Assembly: GCA_030536995.1 (NCBI GenBank)
Contig: JAUNOY010000001.1
Coordinates: 1-35,273, forward strand
Source: Eubacteriales bacterium
Lineage (GTDB): Bacteria; Bacillota; Clostridia; Lachnospirales; Lachnospiraceae
DNA: 35,273 bases
Direction: 5' to 3'
In this document: positions 15,125 through 23,986 of the stretch, piece by piece
Layout of the letters: each line of letters begins with the position of its first letter
Position numbering within the stretch: position 1 is the stretch's first letter
Notes under the pieces: generated by a model
The model's database searches: none
What the model saw: only the letters and a program-made list of their open reading frames with translations
Told to the model about the DNA's origin: nothing
Made by a program: the position numbers and the translations under genes

Positions 15125-16798
15125 TTATTTTTTCAAAATCTTACACCGTTTTTTATAAAATGCTATTCCATAACAGATAACTTCGGCATAAGTATCCTGA
15201 AATTCCTCCGCATACATTTTTTTATCAATCTGTGAGATTGCTTTTTCACAGTCTGCTTCCAAATCTTCCAGCTTTCTTGAATACTTGACCTCAAATACAG
15301 CCAGACGGTCTCCTGCGTAGTCCTGCACGATAATGTCGCTGCGTCCTTCCCCATGCTCTTTATTGGACTGTACCACATATCCCGCCCCTGCGAAAATCCC
15401 TGCAAAGAAAGCATGATAGAAATCCTCCCTGTAATCGTAATAGCTGATTGTCCGGCGGAGCAACTTGGAGATTTCCGTTGTCGCTTTCTTATCATCTCCG
15501 TTCCAGATTGATGCAAACAACGCTTTCCTGTCCATCTGTTGTGTGCTCTCCGTAAACCACTTTTTAATCGTGGTTTCAAATATCTCTTTGATTTCTTTAT
15601 TTGGAATCTTCAATGCATAGTAATCTCTAGGCAGTTCCTTGTTCACTTTTTCATCGGATACTCTTGTCAGATACCCTGTAAAATAGAGGATGCTCCAAAG
15701 ATTTTCCTCTGAGGAATGCAGATAATTGTAGGTAATGTCTTCCTGAATATTTTCAATGATATACCCTCCGGACAACAGCGTTTCAAATTTCTGTGTAATC
15801 GCCGTTCCGGAATAATCGATAAATGAACGGATAATCGCATTGTCACTGGAATTTTTCCAGTAACCAATCGGTTCAATTTCCGGGTTCTGCAACAGATTAT
15901 CCACATGATTTACCACATCCCACGGACAATATACTTCCATATCCCCGAAACGATAGCCATCATACCACGCTTTCATTTCCTCCGCATGAAGAATCAGACT
16001 GGCATCTTCCAAAAGCCTGTCTACCTCTGCCTGAGTAAAGCCAAAAAATTCATCATATCGACTGTCCTGAATTGTATCCATCGTAAAATTATTCAGTCCT
16101 GTAAAGATACTTTCCTTCGTAATTCGAAGACATCCGGTTACAATCGCAAATTTCAGGAATGTATTATCTTTCAGAGCAGCACCCAGAATCCCCCTTATCA
16201 TATCAAGCATCTGTTCATAGTAGCCGTTGGCATTTGCCTTGGCAACAGGAACATCGTATTCGTCTAAGAGAAGGATTACCGGCTTTCCATAATAAAGATT
16301 CAGCATATGGGTGAGTTTAAATAAACTGTTCATCACTTCTTCCGTATCTGCCTTTTTTGCAGCTATTCTGTAAAAAATATCCTTATCAAATTCATTCAGT
16401 TTTTCACTGTCTTTGAGATAATAATGACTTTTATATAATTCCGCTATTACCGATTCCAGTTTTCCATATGCAGTTTCAAACTCCAATCCGTCCACATTCT
16501 TAAAAGACAGCAGTACCACCGGATACTGATTCATCCAATTTTCACACAGCTCACGATTTTCGCTTATCTTTAATCCCTGAAAGAGTTTCCTACTATCCTC
16601 TTGAATATCAAAGAAATGTGCCAGCATATTCATTCCCAGTGTTTTTCCGAAACGGCGAGGTCGGGTAAATAATGTCACCTCTGCCGGCTTAGGCACTAGA
16701 AGTTTCTGGATTAAATTCGTTTTATCAATGTAATAATATCCATCTTCTCTAATTTTCTTAAAATTAGAAATTCCCACCGGAAGATTAATTTTACTCAT
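15125..16798 (-). CDS. AAA-ATPase_like protein with C-terminal PD-(D/E)XK nuclease-type domain (557 aa)
   Basis: The N-terminal P-loop ATPase domain carries TRPRRFGKTLGMNML (Walker A, residues ~45-59), PVILLLDEYDVPV (Walker B) and VTGCLRITKESIFTGLNN (sensor-like). A helical middle region follows. The C-terminal nuclease-fold segment is GRSDIIVQDYAGDRLAVFEV-KYS (D...ExK), then LEADCEKAISQIDKKMY. This two-domain layout (PF09820 + PF08011) is abundant and multi-copy in gut anaerobes. The function is unknown; transposon-like, defence or DNA-repair roles have been suggested. The start follows GGGAG. The gene stands alone with its own promoter and is bracketed by two similar hairpins. An internally deleted relative lies at 27410-27539. 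Confidence 0.9.
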   Translation of the reverse strand: MSKINLPVGISNFKKIREDGYYYIDKTNLIQKLLVPKPAEVTLFTRPRRFGKTLGMNMLAHFFDIQEDSRKLFQGLKISENRELCENWMNQYPVVLLSFKNVDGLEFETAYGKLESVIAELYKSHYYLKDSEKLNEFDKDIFYRIAAKKADTEEVMNSLFKLTHMLNLYYGKPVILLLDEYDVPVAKANANGYYEQMLDMIRGILGAALKDNTFLKFAIVTGCLRITKESIFTGLNNFTMDTIQDSRYDEFFGFTQAEVDRLLEDASLILHAEEMKAWYDGYRFGDMEVYCPWDVVNHVDNLLQNPEIEPIGYWKNSSDNAIIRSFIDYSGTAITQKFETLLSGGYIIENIQEDITYNYLHSSEENLWSILYFTGYLTRVSDEKVNKELPRDYYALKIPNKEIKEIFETTIKKWFTESTQQMDRKALFASIWNGDDKKATTEISKLLRRTISYYDYREDFYHAFFAGIFAGAGYVVQSNKEHGEGRSDIIVQDYAGDRLAVFEVKYSRKLEDLEADCEKAISQIDKKMYAEEFQDTYAEVICYGIAFYKKRCKILKK

Positions 16799-16836
16799 AC
16801 GCTACTCTCCCATTCCTAAACATTCTATCTGTTTCT

Positions 16837-16865
16837 ATGTTATCATTTTGCATATGTAATGACAA
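16837..16865 (-). promoter_or_regulatory. Candidate promoter of the AAA-ATPase gene
   Basis: On the - strand, TTGTCA (16865-16860), a 17-bp spacer and TAACAT (16842-16837) lie ~39 bases before the ATG. Confidence 0.5.
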
Positions 16866-16918
16866 GTTATTCACTCTTATTTCCTATAAATTTATTTTCG
16901 ACAAAAGTTCACTGTTAA

Positions 16919-16957
16919 AAGCCAGATTGAGTTAATCTTCTCAATCTGGCTTAATTT
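16919..16957. terminator. 13-bp-stem terminator-like hairpin
   Basis: AAGCCAGATTGAG (16919-16931) pairs with CTCAATCTGGCTT (16940-16952) around an 8-nt loop, followed by AATTTTCTT on the + strand. No + strand gene lies just upstream. On the - strand it could end the 67-aa gene at 17161, though that is ~210 bases away. It shares the GATTGAG/CTCAATC core of two other hairpins in the window. Confidence 0.6.
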
Positions 16958-17160
16958 TCTTCTGCTATTATATAATTTACAAATTCTGAAAGGCATTTTT
17001 TAAAAACGACTTCGTATTTTGAATACTAAGGCATTATAAAGTATCTATTCAACAAAATTATCGTTTCACACAAATATACGCTTAAAACCGATTTTAGAGC
17101 ATTTTTTAACAATCTGTGCGAATAGCACAAATCAGCCCCCTATTTACTTAGCAATTATTA

Positions 17161-17364
17161 TTAATTCTCAAAAAAAGTGATTACAAACCCTTCCTCTTCT
17201 ACCAATGCATCTGAAACAGTATCAATATCCCACAAGGCATCTGCCACAACACTCTTAAGCTTATCATCCATCAGAATATTGAATTCCTCTTCAATCATTG
17301 AAAACGGAACCACCTTCTGTTTCTCAGCGCAGTATAAAATAAATTCAAGTATTTTTTCTTCCAT
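17161..17364 (-). CDS. Small acidic hypothetical protein (67 aa)
   Basis: The ATG is preceded by GGAAGGAGAAATTT, a good ribosome binding site. The protein is acidic, with a helical N-terminus (EEKILEFILYCAEKQKVVPF) and a Val/Asp-rich second half ending EEEGFVITFFEN. No domain, signal peptide or membrane helix was recognised. It is monocistronic. The 17365-17634 stretch upstream has no other gene. The call rests on the ribosome binding site and the length of the open frame. Confidence 0.55.
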   Translation of the reverse strand: MEEKILEFILYCAEKQKVVPFSMIEEEFNILMDDKLKSVVADALWDIDTVSDALVEEEGFVITFFEN

Positions 17365-17634
17365 AAATTTCTCCTTCCATAAAATTCACAACGTATATAC
17401 TACAATATACCGCCCGTGCTGTCTACCTTGAATTTTATTTCGTGCTCTATTATTCTCTCATTGAAATTATTCCGTTTTTATGGTAAAATTTTTCAAATAA
17501 GAACAAGCCAATTTTTATTATTTATCTTAAATCATATACCATTCCCTAACTTTGCAGTTTTTCAACCTTTTCTAGCCTTTTTCCATTGATTTTAATATTC
17601 AGGGAATCGAGTATCAAGCTCCTGCAATACCGAA

Positions 17635-18318
17635 TTACTGTTGATTCCGGTACCACTCCGTATAAACCCTGTTCAGGGTAAAGGACATAATCGCCAGTAC
17701 ATTTGCCCTTATTGTATTATCCGGCCAGGTGGCATAAATTTCACTGCTGGCCACATTTTTGATATAATCCCGATAACGCACATAATAATCTCTTGCCGCT
17801 CTGTCCCCTACAGGTCCGTCATGCACTATGACATATTCGGGCACAACTACCTTGCTCAACACAATCTCCCCCGATTCATTTACGGGCTTTATTTCCGACT
17901 CCGGATTTTTAGGCGGATATTGATAAAATAAAGTATGCGGCGGTATCACAACTCTCTGGAATGTTTCCCCGGGCAAAAGAGGGTTCATTACAGCCTGCTG
18001 CTGCGAAAGCACTTCCGGCAGCACCTCACTCCCAGACACTTCCTTTGGTTCAAATCCCTCTGCATCTATCTTAACCGTATATTCCGAATAGGGTTGCTCC
18101 TCCCCCGGAGTCTGGCTATACTCTGCAGGTGGCGCCTTTAATTCAATTACCGGAGTATTTCCCGAAGAATCTGTCACCACTTCTTCCACTACACTATCCG
18201 GATCTCCTGTAAAAGAAATTCTCACCTTCGCATTTTCTACAGGGTAATTATTCTGACTGTTTATAACTGACACCTGAAGACGCCCTCTGTCTGTATTCTC
18301 ATTTTGCGATTGCTGCAT
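17635..18318 (-). pseudogene. C-terminally truncated SpoIID/cortex-type (peptidoglycan-binding-family) protein
   Basis: The protein begins TDRGRLQVSVINSQNN shortly after the ATG at 18318 (GGGGAG ~12 bases upstream); the longer frame to 18423 is not used. It has an Ig/CNA-like beta region that ends at a PPAEYSQTPGEEQPYSEYTV block, a proline-rich linker (IPPHTLFYQYPPKNPE), then DYIKNVASSEIYATWPDNTI-RANVLAIMSFTLNRVYTEWYR. From memory of this Clostridia family, that last block is followed by ~150-300 further residues (a YDFxITxST block, a second half and often a peptidoglycan-binding repeat). Here the frame stops four codons after TEWYR. The +1 frame stays open for a short stretch (INSNSVLQELDTRFPEY, stop at 17592), which suggests a deletion or frameshift. 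Sporulation or envelope linkage is inference. Confidence 0.65.
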
Positions 18319-18661
18319 TCTTATGAAATCTCCCCAAGCTTGCTCCAAAACCACACAACTCCTATTAAACACTCTCAAGTCAGTATATGCAAAAGAAACA
18401 GGTTTTGTGAGTTTCCATATCAATCATACGACTTTGCCATCTCCAAATCAGAATTCTTTTTCATTATAACAATAGGGCATATGAAAAGTAAAAACTTTTT
18501 CATATGCCCAAAATATACCTCTTATTTTTTCTATATATTATATAATAGACTTCCTTTGCGAGAATCAAGTTTGAATTTTGTCAAAAACAGAAGATGTGCA
18601 GCCAATGTCACATCTGTTCCTGTTTGCCTTATCCGAGATTTATATAACTGAAAAATGATTT
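18319..18661. other. Gene-free stretch between truncated gene and glycoside hydrolase
   Basis: It holds a 13-14-bp inverted repeat at 18475-18509 and otherwise AT-rich sequence. No gene was identified on either strand. Confidence 0.5.
18475..18509. repeat. Inverted repeat, terminator-like
   Basis: GGGCATATGAAAA (18475-18487) pairs with TTTTCATATGCCC (18497-18509). It could terminate the glycoside hydrolase operon, which ends at 18662 on the - strand, but the T-run after the stem is poor in both directions. Confidence 0.5.
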
Positions 18662-20644
18662 TTATTCATACTCGAATACAACTATCTGATGGCATTCCAT
18701 CTCCGGAATTGTACAGAAAATACCATCTTCACAGTTTTCAAATTTCAATTCCGTCATCTGTGGAGCCAAATAAACATGATGAATTTTTTCAGGAACATTG
18801 ACGCAAAGCTTTGTATTGTATAATGGCACAATATCTTCTATTGCCTCCACAGTTTTTTTCTCGCCACATATATCAAATGTGCCGCGAATAGTAGTATGTG
18901 CAAAAAGGAGATGCGCCATATATCGTTTTTCCTTCTCCTGTTTTGTCAAAGTGAGAACTCCCCTATCCGGAAGAGACGCTTTCGCTGCCTTGTCCCTTCC
19001 AAGAAGCGTATCCAAAGCCTGTGTAATGATTTTTTTTGCCTGCAGAGAACCAATTGTCCCATATTCGGAAAATACATTCCAGCCGATGTAAATTATATTT
19101 CCCTTATGAACCGCCGCCGGGAAAAGGGTATCTTCATTGTTCGGCGTATGTTGATGCGAAGAAAAGTGATACAAATCTCTGTTGAAATAAGAATTCTGAC
19201 CGTAAAGCCAAACCCTTCCATCTACAGGCTCTATCAGATGTGACTGCTGATAAATAACCTCTGCAGCGCCATTTTTTTCAAAGAGGCAATAGTTAGGACG
19301 ATAGGAATTCTTTCCACAATAAACAGCACCCGTTTCCAAAGCAAACGCATCTTCCTGTTCCCATAAACCACTTTCTCCACTTAAAAGAAGCTTTCCTCCC
19401 TGTTTCAGATAAGCATTCAGGCGATTAATTAATTCCTGATTTAAACGCACTGTATCTGGAAGAACCAAAACTTTAAACTTATTAAAATCTACTTCTTTGT
19501 CAATAAATGTGTAAAGATAATGTCCGTTTAACAAAACACGATTTGCACCGATGTCTCCATTATGTACAGTATCTCTGCTGGCCGCTTCAGTCAGGCAGGC
19601 TTCTTCTCCCAGAACTGCTATGTCACAAATGTTTTTCGCATCATAGCACCAGGGTTCTTTTGCTTCAACTTCTTCATAGGCTTTTCCAATGAGCTGGTAT
19701 GTTTTTTCATTCATCTTTCCATTAGGGTGAAGCTGATCTCCAATGGAGCATTTAGCGCCAAACGCCAATGACAAACCTGTTTCATAGCGGAGCGCATTCG
19801 GATGTTTAAAACCTCCGAATTCTCCCCATGTAGTATGGAATTTTCCAGTCATTCCCAGATATTCCATCCCAAGATTCATGACATACGCCGCCGACATAGG
19901 GAAATGATCATATCCCCATCCACCAGTTGGAAGGCTCTCCAATTCCAGATGAGAATTAGCATGGGCAATATCACGACGCCCTCTGGTAATGTGACCTGCA
20001 TTGTGGAAAATAGTACAGTCTGGATTATGACGATGAATCGTTTCCTCTACACGGCGTGTGTATTCTGCAAAAGTAATTTCTGCCTGTTCCAAAACAGCAG
20101 CCGGATCTCTATAATCTTTTCCACGTTCTACAATTGACCTGCGACAATAACTGCAGGTACAGGGCATAACTGTCGAAATATCAAGAAAAATCCCTTCCGG
20201 CTGATACATAGTCATAACTTCATCAATTTCTGCAAGCAACTTATCCAGATAAGGGGTATTATAACACATCCTGTGATATCCTGCTTCTGAAAAATCTTTC
20301 GTATAATCTGTAGTCTCATCCAGATTTCGGATAAGCCAGTCAGAATGCTCTCTTGCCATTTTTTCATCAAATCCCGCAGAAAGATATACTGGTGATTTTA
20401 CACCAATTTCTTTGCATGCATCTAATTGTGCTTTCAAAAGGTCAAATTCCAGATGTGGATGCATTTCATTGACCTTTGTCGGATAGTAAGACCATCCATG
20501 ATGACATTTTGCAAATATGGTAATAGAATTTACATGGCCTGCTTTCAAAGCATCCTGAAATTGCTTTTTATCAAATGCACTTCCAATTCCGGGAATGCAT
20601 TCAGAAGTATGAAAATCTAAATGTACTTGTCTGTATGCTAACAT
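18662..20644 (-). CDS. Glycoside hydrolase (GHL6 / beta-galactosidase-trimerisation type)
   Basis: A 660-aa cytoplasmic enzyme with no signal peptide. The N-terminal TIM-barrel half matches the hypothetical glycosyl hydrolase 6 pattern: LDFHTSECIPGIG, a KCHHGWSYYPTKVNEMHPHL block, YLSAGFDEKMAREHSDW and PEGIFLDISTVMPCTCSYC. A flavodoxin-like beta-galactosidase trimerisation domain follows (~370-560: VLPDTVRLNQELINRLNAYL, GGKLLLSGESG). The start is placed at 20644, where AGGAGAA lies 7 bases upstream, not at the longer 20686. The upstream permease gene ends at 20683. It is the last gene of the transporter operon, so it should cleave the imported oligosaccharide. Substrate and catalytic residues cannot be assigned from sequence; alpha-fucosidase- or beta-galactosidase-like activities are possible. 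Confidence 0.82.
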   Translation of the reverse strand: MLAYRQVHLDFHTSECIPGIGSAFDKKQFQDALKAGHVNSITIFAKCHHGWSYYPTKVNEMHPHLEFDLLKAQLDACKEIGVKSPVYLSAGFDEKMAREHSDWLIRNLDETTDYTKDFSEAGYHRMCYNTPYLDKLLAEIDEVMTMYQPEGIFLDISTVMPCTCSYCRRSIVERGKDYRDPAAVLEQAEITFAEYTRRVEETIHRHNPDCTIFHNAGHITRGRRDIAHANSHLELESLPTGGWGYDHFPMSAAYVMNLGMEYLGMTGKFHTTWGEFGGFKHPNALRYETGLSLAFGAKCSIGDQLHPNGKMNEKTYQLIGKAYEEVEAKEPWCYDAKNICDIAVLGEEACLTEAASRDTVHNGDIGANRVLLNGHYLYTFIDKEVDFNKFKVLVLPDTVRLNQELINRLNAYLKQGGKLLLSGESGLWEQEDAFALETGAVYCGKNSYRPNYCLFEKNGAAEVIYQQSHLIEPVDGRVWLYGQNSYFNRDLYHFSSHQHTPNNEDTLFPAAVHKGNIIYIGWNVFSEYGTIGSLQAKKIITQALDTLLGRDKAAKASLPDRGVLTLTKQEKEKRYMAHLLFAHTTIRGTFDICGEKKTVEAIEDIVPLYNTKLCVNVPEKIHHVYLAPQMTELKFENCEDGIFCTIPEMECHQIVVFEYE

Positions 20645-20682
20645 ATTTTTTCTCCTGTAAATCAAATATTGAAAATCTAAAA

Positions 20683-21504
20683 TCATCCTTTAACTGCACC
20701 GGCAGTTGTTCCCACCACATGTTTCTGACAAATCAGGTATAAGATGGTGATTGGAAGTGCGGTCAGTACAAGGTCTGCAAACACATAGTTCCAGTTACTG
20801 GAATACTGTCCGAAGAAGTTATATACTGTGAGAGGCATGGTCCATTTAGAGGAAGAGTTAAAGAAGTAAAGAGGAACCATAAACTCATTCCACGCACCCA
20901 TTGCAGTAGTAACTACAACTGTCGCCATAATTGGCTTTAAGAGTGGAAAAATAATCTTAAAGAACATTGTCATCGGAGAAGCTCCATCAATGTAGGCCGC
21001 TTCATCCAACTCCTTTGGTACACTTTTTATAAATCCTGACAATGTAAAAATAGTCCACGGAAGCTGAAGTGCGATCTCTACACAGATAACACCTACAAAA
21101 GTACCTGTCAGATGCAGCATCTGAAGAAGTCCATAAGTAGTAACAATCTGAATCGGAGAAATCATTCCAAGGAGGAATAAATAATATACGAAAGAAGTAT
21201 AGCGTGATTTCTTGCGGGATACAACAAAGGCATTAAGACTTCCAGCTACAATTACAAATAATGTAACTACAACTGTAATAATCATACTATTAATAAAGGC
21301 CTGTCCCATATTACCTTTTTGAACAACCACCTTGTAATTGTCAAAATGCCAGGAAGATGGTAAAGCAAGATTAAATGCCTGCGCTTCCGGTGCATCCTTA
21401 AAAGAACCAAGGAACACAACAAGAAGCGGAACTATAATAATCAAAACAGACAAAAAACCGATAATTGTCAGAAGAATACTGCTCATTGTTTTTTTCTTAG
21501 CCAT
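20683..21504 (-). CDS. Carbohydrate ABC transporter permease (MalG/UgpE type)
   Basis: This 273-aa inner-membrane permease has about six hydrophobic segments (first at ~8-32, LLTIIGFLSVLIIIVPLLVVFLG). The cytoplasmic EAA loop, ELDEAAYIDGASPMTMFFKI followed by IFPLLKPI, contacts the ATPase subunit. The second-last segment carries WNEFMVPLYFF, typical of CUT1 MalG-type permeases. Its ATG sits at the stop of the upstream permease gene (1-base overlap at 21504). It forms the import channel with the 21504-22379 protein. No ATP-binding gene is in the locus, so a shared MsmX/UgpC-type ATPase elsewhere probably energises it. Confidence 0.95.
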   Translation of the reverse strand: MAKKKTMSSILLTIIGFLSVLIIIVPLLVVFLGSFKDAPEAQAFNLALPSSWHFDNYKVVVQKGNMGQAFINSMIITVVVTLFVIVAGSLNAFVVSRKKSRYTSFVYYLFLLGMISPIQIVTTYGLLQMLHLTGTFVGVICVEIALQLPWTIFTLSGFIKSVPKELDEAAYIDGASPMTMFFKIIFPLLKPIMATVVVTTAMGAWNEFMVPLYFFNSSSKWTMPLTVYNFFGQYSSNWNYVFADLVLTALPITILYLICQKHVVGTTAGAVKG

Positions 21505-22379
21505 TACATCTCCACCTCTCTCTTTGTTAATGCTCTATTGACAAGGACAGCAACTACGGAAATCATCAAGAACAGAAGCAAGCTGGCTGCAGATGAGCGT
21601 CCAAGAGTTCCTTTACTGAATTCTTTGTATATATATGTATTTAAAACCTGAGTCGCATTTCCAGGTCCTCCATTCGTCATTACATACACCTGTTCAAATA
21701 CTTTAAATCCACCAATAGTATTCATAGTAATCACAACAGTAAATGCCGGAGCAAGAAGCGGAAGTGTGATGTTTTTAAATTTTTGCCAGGTACCTGCCCC
21801 ATCAATGGTAGCAGCCTCATAATAATCTTTGGAAATCCCCTGAAGACCGGCCAGATAAATTGTCATAGCAAAACCGCTCCATTTCCAAATTTGCACAAAG
21901 ATGATTGCCCACATAGCTGTTTTTCCATCACCAAGCCAGTCTCTTACAAGATTCTCAAGTCCTACAGCTGTAAGAATCTGATTTAGAATTCCTCCATCAA
22001 GTTTAAATACTGCTTTAAACATAATACCAACAACAATTAAACTCAATACAGCAGGAAGGTAAAAACAGGTTCTTAAAAATGTTTTTCCCTTGATTGCCGA
22101 ATTTAAAAGAAGTGCGAGTAACAATCCTAAAATAACAATTCCAAGAGTTGTCACAACTGCAAAAAGAATGGTATTCTTTAATGCAAGAAGGAAATAATCA
22201 TCCCGAAAAAGACGACCAAAATTTTTAAAAGCAACAAATTTGGGTTCTGAAATTCTTTTAATATTCCAATTTGTGAAGCTCATAACGAAACTGGCAATAA
22301 TCGGAATGCAATAAAATATTGTGAATACAATAATTGCAGGATATGTAAAATAATTAGGGTAGAATTTTTTTTCTTTCAT
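21504..22379 (-). CDS. Carbohydrate ABC transporter permease (MalF/UgpA type)
   Basis: This 291-aa protein has six transmembrane helices, a first helix at ~12-34 (YPAIIVFTIFYCIPIIASFVMSF), and the EAA loop YYEAATIDGAGTWQKFKNI followed by TLPLLAP. A VYVMTNGGPGNAT loop near the end is characteristic of UgpA-type CUT1 permeases. It is the first gene after the attenuating terminator behind the binding-protein gene, so its expression should be lower than that of the binding protein. It overlaps the next permease by one base. Confidence 0.95.
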   Translation of the reverse strand: MKEKKFYPNYFTYPAIIVFTIFYCIPIIASFVMSFTNWNIKRISEPKFVAFKNFGRLFRDDYFLLALKNTILFAVVTTLGIVILGLLLALLLNSAIKGKTFLRTCFYLPAVLSLIVVGIMFKAVFKLDGGILNQILTAVGLENLVRDWLGDGKTAMWAIIFVQIWKWSGFAMTIYLAGLQGISKDYYEAATIDGAGTWQKFKNITLPLLAPAFTVVITMNTIGGFKVFEQVYVMTNGGPGNATQVLNTYIYKEFSKGTLGRSSAASLLLFLMISVVAVLVNRALTKREVEM

Positions 22380-22411
22380 ATCTCCCCGTCCTTTCTATTT
22401 ATTAAGATAAA

Positions 22412-22440
22412 AAAGGCGTTGCTCTTGTTACAACGCCTTT
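22412..22440 (-). terminator. Attenuating terminator between binding protein and permeases
   Basis: AAAGGCGTTG (22440-22431) pairs perfectly with CAACGCCTTT (22421-22412), and a further T-run follows on the - strand. It lies 54 bases after the binding-protein stop and 33 before the permease start. Partial read-through at such a site gives more binding protein than permease. Confidence 0.85.
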
Positions 22441-22493
22441 TCAGATCACGAAAGTGTTATCAAACGTTTTTTCTTCGCAATCCTGATTTTTAT

Positions 22494-23810
22494 TTATTCA
22501 AATGCCTCATATCCCTGCTGTTCCATGTAGTCAACATAGATCATCTGGAAATCTTCCCAAACAGATTCTGCTGTTTTTTCTCCTGCAGCAGCTTCTACAT
22601 AGAAGTTCCAAAGGTCGCTAAAGCATCCGTTGGCGTCTGCAAGCTGTCCATTTAATTCGTATACATAATTTCCAGTTTTTATATATTTGTCAACAATTGA
22701 CTGAACACAAGCTGTAGCTTCCCCGCCATTTACATCATTAAACGCGGAAAATCCCGGGTTTTCTGCATAGTACATATCCTGATATTTTGGAAGAGACCAT
22801 ACCTGAAGGAACATTTTTGCAACATCTACCTGACTTCCGGCATTGGGAACAAATAATCCCTGTACATAATTTCCGGTAGGAAGAACAGGTTTATCACCAA
22901 ATGGGATAACAAAAGAGCCAAGCTCTACTTCCGGATGATTTTTGGAAAAATCTGTAGCCCACTGGTCAACAGTAAGATACATAGCCGCTTTTCCATCTGC
23001 CATAATCTGAGCTGCATCATCATATCCGACAGAAAGGTTATCTTCGTTTACATATCCTTCTGTATAAAGATCAATATACCTCTGAAGAACTTCTGTAGCC
23101 TCCGGAATTTCTGTCCATTCCATTTCATTATTCAATAATTTTTCATAAACTTCATCTGCTTTTTCCCCAAGCATAATCGGGATACCGCCAGTCATAAAAA
23201 TCTGGGTTTCCCAGTTATCTTTATTAGTCTGAAGGAATGGCGCTGCATCTGATTTTTCTTTAATAGTTTTTAAGATTTCCAGGAACTCATCATAATTCTG
23301 CGGTTCCGGATCCGTAATTCCACAGGATTCAAGAAGCTCTTTATTGTAATAAACCACCTGATATCCTGAAGAGGACTCTTTTGGAAGAGCATACATCTTT
23401 CCATCTTTGGAGTCTTTCAGCATGTCCGGATTTACAAGACGGCTTACCCACGGTTCGTTGCTTAAATCTTCACAGTATTCATATACATTCATAGCAACGT
23501 TCTGGCTTGGATAGTTCTGTTCTAATACATCCGGTACTTCGCCTGTAGAAAGCTTAAGGTTTGTCATAGAAGTATACTGATCATCCGGTACTACCTGAAA
23601 CTCAACTTTACATCCATAGTCCTTTTCAATTGCATCCGCCATTGTCTGATATGCATCAAAAAATTTAGACTGACTGGTCATAAAAGAGATTGTTTTTCCA
23701 TCAAGAGCAGAATAGTCAGCCTCACCTTCTGCAAATACAACTGTTCCCATAGTTCCGATCATTGTTGCGGCAACTGTTGCACTGATGATTGGTTTTAAAA
23801 TTTTCTTCAT
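22494..23810 (-). CDS. Extracellular sugar-binding protein of the ABC transporter (no lipobox)
   Basis: A 438-aa CUT1 family-1 solute-binding protein. The N-terminal signal peptide (MKKILKPIISATVAATMIGT, cleavage likely after VVFA) precedes the mature domain KTISFMTSQSKFFDAYQTMA. Typical binding-protein blocks follow: GEVPDVLEQNYPSQN, PKESSSGYQVVYYNKELLES, MADGKAAMYLTVDQWATD and PNAGSQVDVAKMFLQVWSLP. There is no cysteine in the signal region, so it is not an evident lipoprotein, which is unusual for a Gram-positive transporter. It is the first gene of the operon, with AGGAGG before the ATG and its own terminator. It captures the substrate sugar outside the cell. Confidence 0.92.
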   Translation of the reverse strand: MKKILKPIISATVAATMIGTMGTVVFAEGEADYSALDGKTISFMTSQSKFFDAYQTMADAIEKDYGCKVEFQVVPDDQYTSMTNLKLSTGEVPDVLEQNYPSQNVAMNVYEYCEDLSNEPWVSRLVNPDMLKDSKDGKMYALPKESSSGYQVVYYNKELLESCGITDPEPQNYDEFLEILKTIKEKSDAAPFLQTNKDNWETQIFMTGGIPIMLGEKADEVYEKLLNNEMEWTEIPEATEVLQRYIDLYTEGYVNEDNLSVGYDDAAQIMADGKAAMYLTVDQWATDFSKNHPEVELGSFVIPFGDKPVLPTGNYVQGLFVPNAGSQVDVAKMFLQVWSLPKYQDMYYAENPGFSAFNDVNGGEATACVQSIVDKYIKTGNYVYELNGQLADANGCFSDLWNFYVEAAAGEKTAESVWEDFQMIYVDYMEQQGYEAFE

Positions 23811-23924
23811 AATTCTGAATCCTCCTTTTTTCGTTCGTTTTGAAGATATCTTTATTTTATCTGTTTTTTGTAATGTAAGGAATGGAAAATTCTAGGTAAA
23901 AACATGTAATATTTACGAATCATA

Positions 23925-23957
23925 TTGATTTTTTTGTTATATTTCACTATAGTGAAA
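23925..23957 (+). promoter_or_regulatory. Promoter with overlapping 16-bp palindromic operator for the two-component system
   Basis: TTGATT (23925-23930), a 17-bp spacer and TATAGT (23948-23953) form a sigma-A-type promoter. The perfect palindrome TTTCACTATAGTGAAA (23942-23957) covers the -10 box. This arrangement is classic for a repressor operator. Either a separate repressor or the local AraC-type regulator could bind it. Confidence 0.6.
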
Positions 23958-23986
23958 CTAATTTATAATTGAAAAGGAGCGTAATT

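Larger units (their letters stand above)
16799..17160. other. Gene-free stretch upstream of the AAA-ATPase gene
   Basis: It contains the candidate ATPase promoter (16837-16865), a 13-bp-stem hairpin (16919-16952) and a small TGTGC/GCACA inverted repeat (17114-17128). No coding signal was seen. Confidence 0.5.
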
